A DNA stretch of 64,000 nt from Scatophagus argus. Its lineage: Eukaryota > Chordata > Actinopteri > Scatophagidae. Both the position numbers and the translations under genes were made by a program. The notes under the pieces were generated by a model. The model worked only from the letters and a program-made list of their open reading frames with translations. It was not told where the DNA came from and searched no databases. Shown here piece after piece: positions 1 through 12,755 of the stretch. The number at the start of each line of letters is the position of its first letter. The stretch's first letter is position 1. The stretch spans positions 5,668,802 through 5,732,801 of the forward strand of contig NC_058512.1 of NCBI RefSeq assembly GCF_020382885.2, written 5' to 3'.

Positions 1-1169
1 GATGGGTTGAACTGATTGACAGAACAATCGGAGGAGGTTTCATGTTTGGAAAAATACAAGAATCACTAATCTTGCACTTCTACACCTCTATTCAAGAGGC
101 CAAGTATTATTTCAGTTTGTATTACTGGGAGGAGACAGAGCAAGAAGAGAAAGACACTGACACTGTAAACATGACTAATACCTCAGGGACACATCATGAT
201 TTATGCTCTCCACGCAGGGTTTGACTATGCGATATAATTTATGCTAATCACACTATACTAAAAGCTTAAATGTGCATCACTGACAGTCATATTGCATTAC
301 ACCCCGAAACCTCTCAGCGTAAGACAGAAGTAAATATTGTACTGAAATTATGTGTGCAAGGATACAAACGTTTTGAAGGTCAATACATTTGGCTTCATAA
401 CTAAGTGCTGAAGCGCTTGGCAGCGATTCAGAATAAACAAAGGAAAACCTGTTGTGGATGATTTTTAACAACCTGCCCTTGTGTAGCTTTAATATTTCAG
501 CCTCTCCTTCCATCTCTGTTGTCTTGCTTGCATCTTTTTCCATTGTGTGATGATGAATGCCAAATATTTGCATTTTCATAGCAATTACCCAGATAGATTT
601 TACTAATGTGACCTTATTAGGACCTCTGGCACTTTCCACAGCGCTTTGTTTTTCAAAAAACCAACAGCGCAGCCATTCTCAGTGAGAGAAAGGGCAGATT
701 TTCACCTTGTTTGTACTTCTCTCGGGGCGCATTGAATAAATAAAGCAAAATGTTGTTTATTGAAAAGACCAGATGAAAAATCTGGCAGGTTCAAGATCAG
801 AGAAAGTCCTCTGCATCAAATAGCTTCGTAAATAAAGAGCAAGTGAGGTTAAGACTGATTACTGAAGAAGCATATAGCTGGTGATGTGGAAACAGAAGCA
901 GATGCAGGCCGGGGTCCCATGAGTTAGCCTGTACCCGAATAAGACTGACCCGCCATTGTGGTCTAACTCTCGGTGCTTTGTTTACTCTATAGTGCTTATT
1001 GTGGAATGGGAAGCTGGTGTACAACGACTATAAATGAGACAAGCTTGCACACACTCAGCCAGCAGCCAAAAGTGAGGCTGGCAGTCCTGGGCATTCAGGA
1101 TCTGCTCTGTGGGAAAAAGCTGTCGATTCTGAATACAAACTCATTACTGCTTACTTTGAAAGCTTGCTG

Positions 1170-1261
1170 TGCATGCATGCTGATGTCACCTAACTCCCAC
1201 TGTTCAGCACCCCTATGCATGCATGCTGATGTCACCTAACTCCCACTATTCAGCACCCCTA
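1170..1261. repeat. 46-bp tandem duplication, two copies
   Basis: Copies at 1170-1215 and 1216-1261 differ at one visible base (cactg versus cacta). Each begins with the alternating purine-pyrimidine run TGCATGCATGC. The near-identity implies a recent duplication. Confidence 0.93.
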
Positions 1262-1449
1262 GGGGGAGTAACCAGTGTTCCGTGTTGGCGACCACGGTCA
1301 ATGGACAAACCACTGAATTGGCTGAACCTTCTCTCGAGTAAATTGTTCAGTACGTAACCTTGCATAAAATGGTAATTTTTACACTTTGGTTTTTGTGCAG
1401 ATTAAACAAAACAAAAGGTATTTTTCATCTTTAGTGATGTTGATAAGCA

Positions 1450-1803
1450 TCCATTCATCCATCCATTCTCTTTATCTGTGCATGGTCGCGGGGCGGCTGG
1501 AGCCTATCCCAGCTGACAGTGGGCCAGAGGAGGGGTATCCACTGGACTGGTCGCCGGTCAATTGCAGAGCCAACACACAGGACAGACAACCACACACACA
1601 TACACACACACACTCACACATAGGGCCAATGTAGAGTAGCAAGTTAACCTAATGTGCATGTTTTTTGGTCTGTGGGAGCAAACCGGAATACCTGGAGAAA
1701 ACCCACACAGGCACAGGAAGAACATGCAAAACCAGATTTGAACCCTGAACCCCCTTGCTGTGAGGCGGTACTGCTAACCACCACAACACTGTGCTGTGCT
1801 GGT
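1450..1803 (+). repeat. Dispersed teleost repeat, LINE 3'-end type (L2/Maui-like)
   Basis: It starts with a CCATC-type short repeat, then has the familiar block gtcgcggggcggctggagcc, a cctggagaaaacccac block and aagaacatgcaaa, with an internal CA-rich stretch. This arrangement is very common in fish genomes, and I associate it with LINE 3' ends, most likely L2/Maui type. The class assignment is from memory; the repeat status is more certain than the family name. Confidence 0.7.
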
Positions 1804-1965
1804 AGACAAATTTTGTTCATCGCTAGCTGTTTCCCCGAGTCTTTATGCCAAGTTAAGCTAATTGGTTGCTGGCTGTAGACTTTAATTAACAGACAGAGAG
1901 GGCAGACAGGAGAGTGTTATTGATCCCCTCTGCCAGAAAGTATACTACTGAAATATTCCTTTAAG
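1803..1965 (+). repeat. Dispersed teleost repeat, 'gctaagctaa...attcctttaa' type
   Basis: It contains gtctttatgccaagttaagc, gctggctgtag, a tgagagtg-like block and the typical terminal attcctttaa. The same family appears in opposite orientation at 58252-58370 and in part at 36405-36660. No coding capacity is visible; it looks like a short non-autonomous element. Confidence 0.65.
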
Positions 1966-3594
1966 CTGATATTGAGACCTTGTTAGCAAACTGTTTGTTT
2001 GTTTGTGATGTTTGTTTACAGACATGGACCAACATTAGCATTCACTTGTAATCGAGCACCTGGCGAGTCACCCATCAGTCTGTATAACATCATATTTACT
2101 CCTCTTAGTTTGTTTACAAAAAAGCCAATGTGAAAAGGAACCAGACCTGAACGGGATTGCAACATTTTTTTCCCTTGGCCTGAAACAAATGAACCACACT
2201 GATGTGAAAACACCTGTGGCTTTGGTTGAAACTTGTTTGGGAAATATCTGGCTCTGGATCTTTAGCATGCTAAAGGATTTATTGTGTTCACCAGCTAGTT
2301 GTTAAGTTCGTCTGTTCGCTGGGTAAGACAGTGCAGATCTGTGTCGATAATAGCTGAGTAGCTGGCATTGAGAAAACTGGAACAAATTTTACTGTTCAGC
2401 CTCCCGTGGATGTTGTGGGCCAAATTTAGTGCAGCATATGTGATGAGGTGTGCTTACCCAGTCTGTCCTAACATTCTAGCCAGCATTTTTCCTCGGCACC
2501 CGCCCACAATGGATATTTATCCAACGCTCAGTTATGGGAAGATACAAAAGTACTGAAGATGTTTCCTGTTGGAAAATCATTGTTAATCATTGAAAATCAC
2601 GTTAAGATGTGTTCAAAAGTGACCTAAATATTACCATGTTAGAGGAAGCGTACAGCAAGTTGACTGAGGTGAATTAGAAGGCAAAGGGTGATGGCTGGTT
2701 CCAGTCAGTAACTTGTTTGTTCTCAACACCACTGAAGTATTGAGTGATGGAAAGGAAGACTCTGATGGATGAATGTCTATTGAGGAAATCTGAAAGAGAG
2801 GTGGGGTGGGGCGCGGGTGACGGCAGGATGGCAGTTTGCCACCTGCAAAAAAAAAACAAAAAAACAAAAACAACTAGCAGTTAGGGTCCATCCATCTTAA
2901 TCTCTGTCACACCCATTCATAAACACTAACATACTGTATTGAGGGAGTGTGGGTTTTTTGGCTCACCTCTCTAGTATTTGGAGTTGGGACCAACAACAGC
3001 AGTTATTTTACATGATCTGAGGTGAGCTTTGGGGAGGATGGTTGGAAGCCATGTTCATAGATGCAGAAAATAAGGAAAATAATGTTTATCTCAACCTTTC
3101 TTTGAGTTGTCTATTTTTTACCTAAGTGGTATTTTCTTGGATGACAAGAGGTTAGAAATATATGACTCTGAGAATATGAGTGACTATGATAATGACTATG
3201 ATGACTATGACAATTAGTCATTGGTTTTGTTTTCTTGCCCCTGCCAAGACATGTAAGTTTTGCATCTGGATATAATATACTTTTTTTAAAAGCAGTTCTT
3301 GTATCCAAGTGACTCTGAGATCATTAAGTAATGAACAAAAGAAAGAAATTAACACATCTCAAAAGTCTATGGGAGATTTTAATCCACATCTGTATCTAAA
3401 TGATGTACACACTGTTAAATAAGTGAGTAAATACACGGCAAACCACATCTGCTGAGGAAGACCTCGTGATGAAGAAAAATGCTAGTAACTGTACCTTATA
3501 CAGTATATGCACGTTAGTGTAAATACAGTGTAAAAGTATTTTGTGATAAGTGGTAGGTAATGGTGTTAATTTGTGCAAAAGTCACCTTTGTTTT

Positions 3595-3675
3595 TACTTA
3601 ACTGTACTTATTTCTGTCCTCGTGCTGCTGTAACCAAAATTTCTCCTCTGTGGGATCAATACAGGGTTTTCTTAA
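3595..3675 (+). repeat. Short dispersed repeat remnant ending in 'gggatcaatacagg'
   Basis: Tactgtaacc-type and ctcctctgtgggatcaata sequence resembles the common fish repeat tail that reads ctgtgggatcaataaagg. Only a fragment is present. Confidence 0.45.
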
Positions 3676-4184
3676 TATAATACTGTTAAAAAGTCATTCA
3701 CTAGTGCTTTATACATCTGTAATTTTCAGTGTTTTAGATGTTCGCTTTGTTAATGAATTAACTGTGGGCTCTGCAGCCCTTCTCCAGAAAGAAAGCTGTC
3801 AGTTTGTCTTTGGCTCCGTCTTGCTGATCAGCGAAGGCTCGTTGCCTGCTTCTCCTGCTGGCCTCAGCTAACACATGCATGCACAGACAAACTCACGCAA
3901 TTACATAATTGCAGCCAGAGTGACGTGTTGCCATATCCTGCGCATGACTCTTGAAATTTTAAACAGTGCAGTCTGCAGAGATGGTCAGTGGGTTGCTGCA
4001 GGGATCCTGCTAACAGCTTAAAGAGTTAACTATAAAGACAAAGCACGTGTCAAGGCTTCAGTACATTTTGATCAAAGTGCACATTGTATGGTAAAACAAT
4101 GTCTGAAATACTCTCCCTTCGCACCTTACCAACACTGGAATTGGGGATGGACGTTTTGATACATTTGTACATTTCTGAAAACCA

Positions 4185-4500
4185 ACAATCCAACATTCAT
4201 GACCACTCCAAGCAGTAATTGGACCACCAGCTGTATGGAGGCCCTATTAGATAGACCACTCAAAGCACCTCACCACACGCACTGCTCATTCACACACAAA
4301 TTTATACACTGGTGGCAGAGGCTACCATGCAAGGAGCCACCGGCGATACCTGTTTACACACCAATGAAGAGGGACTGAGAGCAATTTGGGGTTCAGTATC
4401 TTACCCCAAGGACACTTAGACATGCTGACTGCAGGGACCGGGGATTGCACCGCTGACCTTCTGATTTTGGACGACTGCTCCACTTCCTCCAGAGCCACAG
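4185..4500 (+). repeat. Dispersed teleost SINE-like repeat
   Basis: Order of recognisable blocks: ccactcaaagcacctcacca, attcacacacaaatttatac, ggcagaggctaccatgcaag, agcaatttggggttcagtat, aaggacacttagacatgctg, and a tail ggattgcaccgctgaccttc. The tail looks like a degraded tRNA-type box B region. The family is widespread in ray-finned fish from memory; the copy is decayed. Confidence 0.65.
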
Positions 4501-5823
4501 GAGAGAAAATAAACAAGGTCTGGACTTCTCTTTCAAGCTTTCTTTTGTCATTCTGCTGGTAGTCTGTCATTTCTTTGGTGCAAAAGGAGTACCACACTGT
4601 GTCTCTGAATGAAGATGGTCTGAAACTGTGTGCCATTACTCCCATCGAAAATTAACCACATCTACAGCCATCTCTTCATCCCGCCTTCGAGTGTGGCCGT
4701 GAAGCCAGTTGGGACGACATGTTGTAAAAACTAATTAGCTTCAAAAACACTGACCACGTTCATGCTGGAAGTGAAGCACCAGCCAAATAGATTTCTTACA
4801 CCCAAGCACTGAAAAAAAAGCTCATAATCAATCTAAGCATTAGCAAATGATTTAATAACCACGAATAAAGCGCACAGTTACCACTTAAAGTGGCGCCCAT
4901 AAATACTATTTAGACCATAGAAAGTGGGAAAAATCATTCCTCATGTTAGCATTCAGCATTTAATCTCTCATTTATCGATGATCTCTGATAATGACATAAG
5001 CACAGTGCCAAAGCAGGGAGAAGATTGAGAGTGGGTGCCAGTGGAAGAGCTTTAGGGATCTAATTTAGCTGTGGGTGTGATTCTAGCGTGATTAGTATTT
5101 ATATGACACATCAGCTACATTAGGCAGTGCTTCGCTGTTCCACATGCCACTCTTGATCTTCCTCTCTCCTCCCCATTTCAAAGACATGGCACATCGGTGA
5201 TGGGCACCATCTGGCACTCGCTGTTGGCACGAGTCCGGCTCTGTGATTATTGCCAAACAGCATGAACAAGGGTTCTCGCTCTCCCTCTTCTCTTGGTGTG
5301 TCTCTCGTTCTCGCCTCTCCCTCTGTTTCACACCTAGCCCTATATCTGTCATTTCTTCACACAAACAAACTCATGAGGGGATGGATACACATTGGTAAGG
5401 ACATAACATAACAGTTTTACGGTTTCACGTCTCCGGTGAATGGTCTGAGGCGATTGCGGGTTTTAGATGTGTTCACAGCTAACTCTTCACATAGCACTGT
5501 GTCTGCGGTGTAAAAGAAAAACAGACTATACACTGAACAAATAATTCTCTTCATTTTGATTTTCTTGTTTTCTTGCTGTGAAAATCTCGTGCCCCTGCTG
5601 ACTGAACATTTCCTCTGTGTAGTTTGATATGAATGAGCGTGATGCCCACGGTGTATTTCCTCCTTCTCCCCTGCGATGTGCCTGTTGCTCCGTGGCTCAG
5701 CCCCGAAGTAAAGATGGATTACTGCAGGAGAACTGCCTGCCCTGCCCTTTACACATTTCAAACACGCCACTTCTCCATTATCAGCCTCATCCACGGGGGA
5801 AGTGGTGCGCATGTGCACACGCT

Positions 5824-5849
5824 CACACACACACACACACACACACACA
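5824..5849 (+). repeat. (CA)n microsatellite
   Basis: An uninterrupted CA run of about 13 units. Confidence 0.97.
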
Positions 5850-7491
5850 GCTCTGACAGGGTTGTTAGCAAAAGGTCAGTGTTGAGAATCTGACAAATCT
5901 TTCTTTAGAGAAGGAAAAACCTCTCATATCCAGTTAAACTAAAAAACACACCAGCTCTTATTTTCCTCTCTTGTTTTCTTTCTATCAGTTTCTATTTATC
6001 TCTGTCTCCTCCTGTCTCTCTCTCTGTGTGTGTGTGTTTTTGGTTTAAGATACACAGCAAGGAAGAAATCTGTTCATGTTCAGATCAATTTCCTGTCAGA
6101 TATGGACAAGCTGGTGATTTGAAATATCAGAGAAGAGCAAATCCAGGCTGTGCAGTCAGAAGATTATCCCGATGTTGCTTAGCTGAAGGGACTTAACCTC
6201 AGGATTCAATGAGTGCATTATTGACTGACTGATAAGTGAGGCGGTTTTTGATTTGTGTTGAAAATTTAGACAGTTATTTTTTTTCTTTAAAGAATAAATA
6301 CTCCAGCGTGGTTTAAATATATTTGATTGAAATGTCTTTGATCAACCATCATTTTGATGGCTTGAGTTTTTCAACAATACCTAATCAATGTGTTTCCATT
6401 CTGTAACTGCTTCTCCATACATTGCACTATACATCTGTGGTCCACATGGCTCATGTGGGAATGTTTGCCCATGCATTGCAAGGAGTTACAGGAAATGCAA
6501 TCGTAAAGACAAACATCCCGCCGTGATTACAATCTCTATTCAAATAATGAGGAAACTAACCAAAATGATTTTTGTTGCCTAACCTTTACCACACACAGAA
6601 CACTGGATGTGAATCTGGTCTCTAACTGCTGTACGTTGTATGCCCACCATCCACCTCAACAAAAACCCCCGCTAAGTCACGTAGCACGTTCTGCTCTTGA
6701 ACATAATCCAGGCAGCAACAGCTACAAAATGTTAATTGGAAGAAACAACTCTCTGTGTGCTGTTAGGGGCTGAGCGGGCAGTGTAGGTTGCTTCTTAGAG
6801 CTGTTTGAGTGATGACATCTGCCTACTATGGCTGAAAATGATGCTACAGTAAAGTTTTGGGGGCAATAAGCTGAAAAGAACTGCAATTTGGGTTGCTGTA
6901 GGTTCATCACTACGAGTGCAAACCCTTTCACTTGTCACTTGGATTATAAAAATACAGAGTACACAGGAAGTTAGGGAAAGAATGTGGTTAATGTAAGGCA
7001 ACAATTGGGATGGTCTTGCATGAGAGTTGGACTCGCTACAGGCCCATCCACCACCCTGACGTATGGGACACACTACTTTCTGAACACCCTGAACTTCAGC
7101 AGAATAATTACACAATAGTAAACATAATTTCTACAGATGCACGATACATTTTAGACTGAAAAATGTTCAACCAGATGGAGGACTTCCTGTCGTGAACATC
7201 AACCTCTTGTCCGTGAGTAAATTGCTTGTTTTTTTCTCCGCTTGTTTGGCAGTTTTTATAGCTCTGGAAAAAACTACACCTTAGCCTTTCTTACCCACAG
7301 GTGATGCTTAAAGTGCAGGTTATAAACTTCTTTTTAAAGTATACAATTGTGAAATGATTGGGTATCAGCCATAAGAAGCAGTATCGGCTGAAAAAAATCC
7401 ATATGGTACATCCCTAATAATTTCTACAAACACTGGGCTGCCTGTTTTTTAAAAAATACTTTTTCATACTTTTTTATTTTTTGTTATTAAT

Positions 7492-7510
7492 ACACACACA
7501 CACACACACA
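7492..7510 (+). repeat. (AC)n microsatellite
   Basis: An uninterrupted AC run of about 9 units, following a T-rich stretch. Confidence 0.95.
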
Positions 7511-10500
7511 GCTTTTTCTGTCACTGCAATACATTTTGCTGTTTCATCTTTTGCTCGTTGCTTCAAACACGGATGCACATTCACTCTTTTCCTTTCTCTT
7601 AACCTCTGTGGATTCCTGGGAATTAATTTTAAACTCTATCTGGTCACGTCTTTTCCCTCCCTGTTATGATAATGGCAGAGAACTGTCAATGTTTAATGAA
7701 TGGCTGGAGGCTGGATACAGGTTCCAAAATATCCTTGTGACCGTGAACATGGGAAGTTCATCTATAATTTGCTCACACATTGCCGTGTTTCATGGAAGCT
7801 CAGCTAAATGTGCGAACACTGAGGCACACATTTCTTTCGGACAAGTTTCTGCTCATTTGCACACTGCATGTATAGTGCAGATGTTGGTTTCCCTGAATAA
7901 AACTGTACACAGAAACAGGTTCTGGTTCATTTGGACCGTGGAAGGGAAAGCAAAGCTGCCCGGGCAATCTCTGCTACTCACTTCCTCTCTGATGCCGCAC
8001 TCTCACCTCTTTCCTGCTGCTCCTATACCCAATCCAGAGTTTGCACCATTTCTCCTCATCCCCATTTAGGTGTGAAATGTATTTATATTCAAAGCGCAGA
8101 AAAACGAAGAAATGGGGGGCCTCTTTCTGATGTCTGTGGAGTAGCATATTCCTCTGGATAAAACCCGGACAATGAGGAGCTGTCAGTAGCTATGAGCCAA
8201 CGTTGGAGCTGTGTGGAGAGTATTTGAAATGGACTGCTATGCCCTTCTGGGCCACATGAGAAAGTGAATCAAAGGCGGTGAAAGGTAGTGTGAGCCCAAG
8301 CTGAGAAGTAGCACTCTGGAGACAGGGAAGTAGACAGAAACACATTATGGAGGGCAGGAGTAGTGTGAATGAGGGCTCCATGCACCACAGCCCACAGCTC
8401 TTAACCACCGCCTTGAGTGACAGCAAAGACACTACGAATTGTTCCGACTAGATTGTGCACTTTAGAGCACAAATTCTCCATATTACCTTGACTCAGATGC
8501 GCAAACAACCCTTATTTCCCCATATGCTCTTTAAAACCTTTCAATGCAATCAATGGTGTCTCTCAGAAACCTCATTAGGCTACATTGTACTGCCTGTTTA
8601 ACCATGCAAGACATGCAGCACGGCTCCATCATGGGGATCTATGGGACAAACGTGTCTGGCAGCCGTCCTTCACCCACAGCGAGCCAACAGTGAGATGCCT
8701 CCACGTCTCCTTTAACACTATTATTACTTTTTAAAATCTTTTAAAGCCACTGTGATTAACTTTTAATGCGAATGAATATTTCACTGCACACTAGAGTAAG
8801 GCATTTGTTTAAAAAAGTAGAGAGGAAGGAAGGTGGAGGAGTGAATGAGGGATACATGGTGAGAGGGGGAAAAAAAAGATATTAAGATGCATGAAGAGTC
8901 ATCCCAAACTTCCTTCCCTGTGCCCAGTCTCCTGAGTCTCTTATATGCTCCACCAGCTCACTCCGTGGTCTGGTCTATCGCAATCGAAGGACAGCGTGCG
9001 AATATCCAGCCTTGTCATGCGATGTTGTGTCACTGGAGATGTGCGTCAGGAAGCGCTGATTCATGATGGGTGTGTGGTGAGAATGGCGCGTGATGAGTTG
9101 TTACTGTAGGCGCTGTCACAAAATGTTCGTCTCAAGCCCTCCCAATGGATCAGTCTGTGGCCTTCGTCTTACGAGTCTTGGAAGATGAAATCCTCCAACA
9201 TAGCACCGCCACCATGACTGGCATGCATATGCATATCACTGATGTGAAGAAGCATTCATTGACAAATAGGATGCTTAAAGGAGTCAGCACAGAGAGGAAA
9301 CAATACAAATGTGAAACTGGGCCACAGTGCAGATATCAAACACGAGTGGCATCCCCACAGATCCGGCAGTAAAGAGGGAAAGAGCAAGAATGCTTCCTCA
9401 GCAACCTTTTTCTCAATTATCTGCTGTTCGGTGAAGGCGATGACGGATTGTGTTTGAGGAAAAAAAAAAAAAAACAACTCTTAGCGGACTCATAGTTTAG
9501 CTGCAAACACACGGTCCAGAGAGTCATTAATCCATCTCAGAGTAGCAGCCCATCAAGCTCCTCCAGCGAAATGCCTGATCGAGCAACAGACAAGGCGGCA
9601 GCAGAGATAAAGCAGCAGAGTACAGATCTGATTAGGCTGCCGTCTCCGCACACTCCACAGGGATTAAGCACAACAGTTCCTTGTTAGACCTCCCCACTTT
9701 GTTCCATACATCCCATTTGCCATTAGCAAGAAAAAAAAAAGAGAGAAACTCCACTCGGTAATTAACATCCCTGCTCAGCCACAGAGTCAGGTCTACGTAA
9801 TAACATGTAGTTAATGTGCCACTGGTGCTGGATAAATAACATCAGATACATTATGCATTATTCCTCCTGTAATGTGAGATGCTTAAAAGCCAGAACAAAT
9901 GAAGTGCTTATTTATGAGTTTTGGGCGGGTACAAAGTGTTCACAATGTTACGTTCTGTGGCCACAAGTATCTGCATTTGCATTATAAAATTTTATAGTAC
10001 AAACACACACATGTGGCATAACAGTTTGCGCTTAGCTAACATATTAATGTTGTTTTTGTTTTAGCTGAAACACACTAAAATACTCGGTCAGTTGATCACA
10101 GCAGCTTTGACAGATCTGAGGTCAGATTTTTAGAGGCCTTTTGGGCGAGGACATATATTTTATTTTCATTTTTCAAAATAAATTCCCGTCTGAGCTTTTC
10201 GACTTGATTGATACTGTGTGGTGTGCTGAGTTGTGCTTTTCTTTAAGAGCTAAGACTTCCCCTTCAAGAGGCTTTTTTAATTGATGGAATCTGTCCTGTC
10301 AGATTTTATGGCTTTCCCATCACTCACTCCTTTTCAGGCTTCCCTTTATCTTTCCTCTCCTCCAACACCTTTCTCTCTATCGCTGCCAGATTGTCTCTTT
10401 AAACTCAGCTCAACTTCAGCCTCAAAGAAAAGAAAATCTCTTCCCCTTTCAAAGCGGGAAAATCCTCTTGTCACACATGAAAGAAGCATGTCAACTTGAC

Positions 10501-12426
10501 AGGTCGATTGAGTGATAAGACCTCATCTGACCATAAAACAGCGCCGAACGCTGTAATATTGAGTTTAATAATTCAGATCATCCACAGAGGAGAAAAACAC
10601 ATGATGTTACAGTACAGCACACCAGAACGATAATTTATCTTGTGTCATATTACCCTCTCAGTAAAGTCCTCATCTGTATTTCTTATTCCCTTTCTTCACG
10701 ATGACGAACTACGGCTGCTTCATATGACATTCCTGAGCCGTAACAAACACTGTAATATTCTAATCTTTCAAGATGAAGCTGCATTTAGTTTCTGAATGAA
10801 TCGTTTTCTTTATGTGCTTCTTCTCCCTCTGCTCTTATTCTCTCTCGTTCTATTTCTAAATCGCAGATCTTTTCTCACAAATCTTTTTATTTTTTGCTTT
10901 CTGCGCTCTTATCCTCTTTCTTCTTGTCCTCTCCCACTGCCTTTCTTGTCCTTCTCCTCCTCTATGTTTCTTCCTTGAGGAGGTTTGCACACACGCTGTA
11001 AATAAATTAAAAATGACCAGATTAGGATAATAGTTTGATTGAATCATTTATGTGGGTTACAGTAACTCAACCTCAGAAATAATATCATTTGTCTGATAAT
11101 CAGGTTAGTCTCGAGGATGTGCTGTAGCTACAGGAAACACCTTATTAGAGTCACGGAATAATAAATAATAAATGAGTGAGTAGGTGAGTACACACCATCA
11201 AATCACTGGAAGCGATTGGTCTAAGGTGTATACGCGCCACATTTCACAGCTCCAGTCCACAATTAAAAAGACTGATGATGAATCTTGGCCTGTTAATTGG
11301 GTTCTGCTTTCAGATTTACTACATAATTTGACTAATATAACCCCTCTAAGGTGCTTACATGAAAGTTTAATAATCAGAGCGCTGCACGTAATGAGTTCCT
11401 GAGACTTCTTCATCATCAGCAAGATCAATAATTACCTGGCAAACCTAGTGTATACAAACCGGCACATGTTACATGCCTTCTAATAGATTGTCAGAGAAAT
11501 GCATTCATCAGTTCAGTTCATTCAGATCAGTTTCACAAAGCTGGTTGTTGTGTTAATATTTAGAAAGGTCCAATAGGTTTACTGTCATCTAATATATTAT
11601 TGCATCGTGGTATTGTAAATGAACAGTGAAAAGTAGAGGGTGAAGGTGGAGAAAAGTAGAATTTCACACTTTGCGTACTGCGGAGCAACATCAGATAAAA
11701 AGCATTCCCGGTCCTGATCAGCTGTTTACCTGTCAGTGTTTTTTGATCATTACACAACTTTTTCAGTGTTTTGCTGCTCCTGTACTAACCTGTTTGAAAC
11801 ATATTGCTGGCATCACTTTTTATCACGTTTTAAGAAAAATCAGGGTTGTGTGTGAAAATTTTATTTCATGTTTTTGCTTTTTCTGTCGAGAGATTAAAAA
11901 CCCCTCACCTCAATTAAAAAAAAACAAATTTTCTGGTAAATTTTCGATGTGTCACACTTCACTGGGTTAATCCAGTGATAATCAAATCATATTCCTGCAT
12001 GTAAAATTTCTTTTCCTCTCTCTCTGCACTGCATATTTTTCGTCTGCAGCTGCAAGATTCGCTTATTCTACTTAACAAGCCTTGTTTTTCTTTTTTTTGG
12101 AATTCTGACATTTACAACTAAGAGACCGGGATTTCAATTTCATAGCAATCCACACTTTTCTTTTTGCCTTTCTTCACCCTCCTGTAAAGTGTGAAATCCT
12201 GTTTGTTAATTGATTGATTTCAATTCAAATCTCAGAGCGGAATGATTATGCAGTAACTCTGCGTGTGTGTTTGTGTGTATCTGACACTGTGTGCATCTGT
12301 GTGTGTAAAAGGGAGATAAGAAGAGTCGAAAAATGACAAGAGTCGAGGAGGAGGGAGGTGGGCACACGGGTGCACAACTTAAATCTGTGTTGTTGTTCAC
12401 CTCATTAAATCTAAGAGGGGGAGCAT

Positions 12427-12428
<2 letters not shown>

Positions 12429-12473
<45 letters not shown>
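12429..12473 (+). repeat. (GT)n microsatellite
   Basis: About 22 uninterrupted GT units, among the longest simple repeats in the window. It lies about 280 bp downstream, in the gene's direction, of insyn2b coding exon 2. Confidence 0.97.
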
Positions 12474-12474
<1 letters not shown>

Positions 12475-12755
12475 TAAACCTCTTATAACTGTGTTCAGTG
12501 ATCAAACCCGCAAGCGGTGTTGGTGTGCAATGAGTGGCCATACTTAAAGGGCTGCATCTGTCTGTGCCGTCACACAGAGCAGAACGACAATCTTACCAAG
12601 CCATAAAACTCAACTCCCAAAACTGATGTGATTCGAAATGACAGCGTGATGCACATAACCGTGCGCCGAGACACGCACTGCACTGTCAGTGCTCACATGT
12701 AATAACAAGTGATAAATATGCAGAAATTCACATGTGGACGCATCCGTTCACATAC

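Larger units (their letters stand above)
1..12755. other. 12.7 kb without a recognised exon (insyn2b intron or flank)
   Basis: If insyn2b has the usual third coding exon, this stretch is the start of its next intron. I looked on the minus strand for the exon expected to follow the CACIIY block and did not find it. The stretch holds dispersed repeats (about 1450-1965, 3595-3675, 4185-4500), a 46-bp tandem duplication (1170-1261) and CA/GT microsatellites (5824-5849, 7492-7510, 12429-12473). Open frames of 60-177 codons here show no recognisable domain, and several are made of simple repeat. A small exon of an unknown gene cannot be excluded by eye. Confidence 0.6.

Noticed and set aside
5417..5848. 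Minus-strand open frame of 143 codons beginning with a Cys-Val run
   Set aside because: Its start is translated CA/GT microsatellite and the remainder has no family signature.
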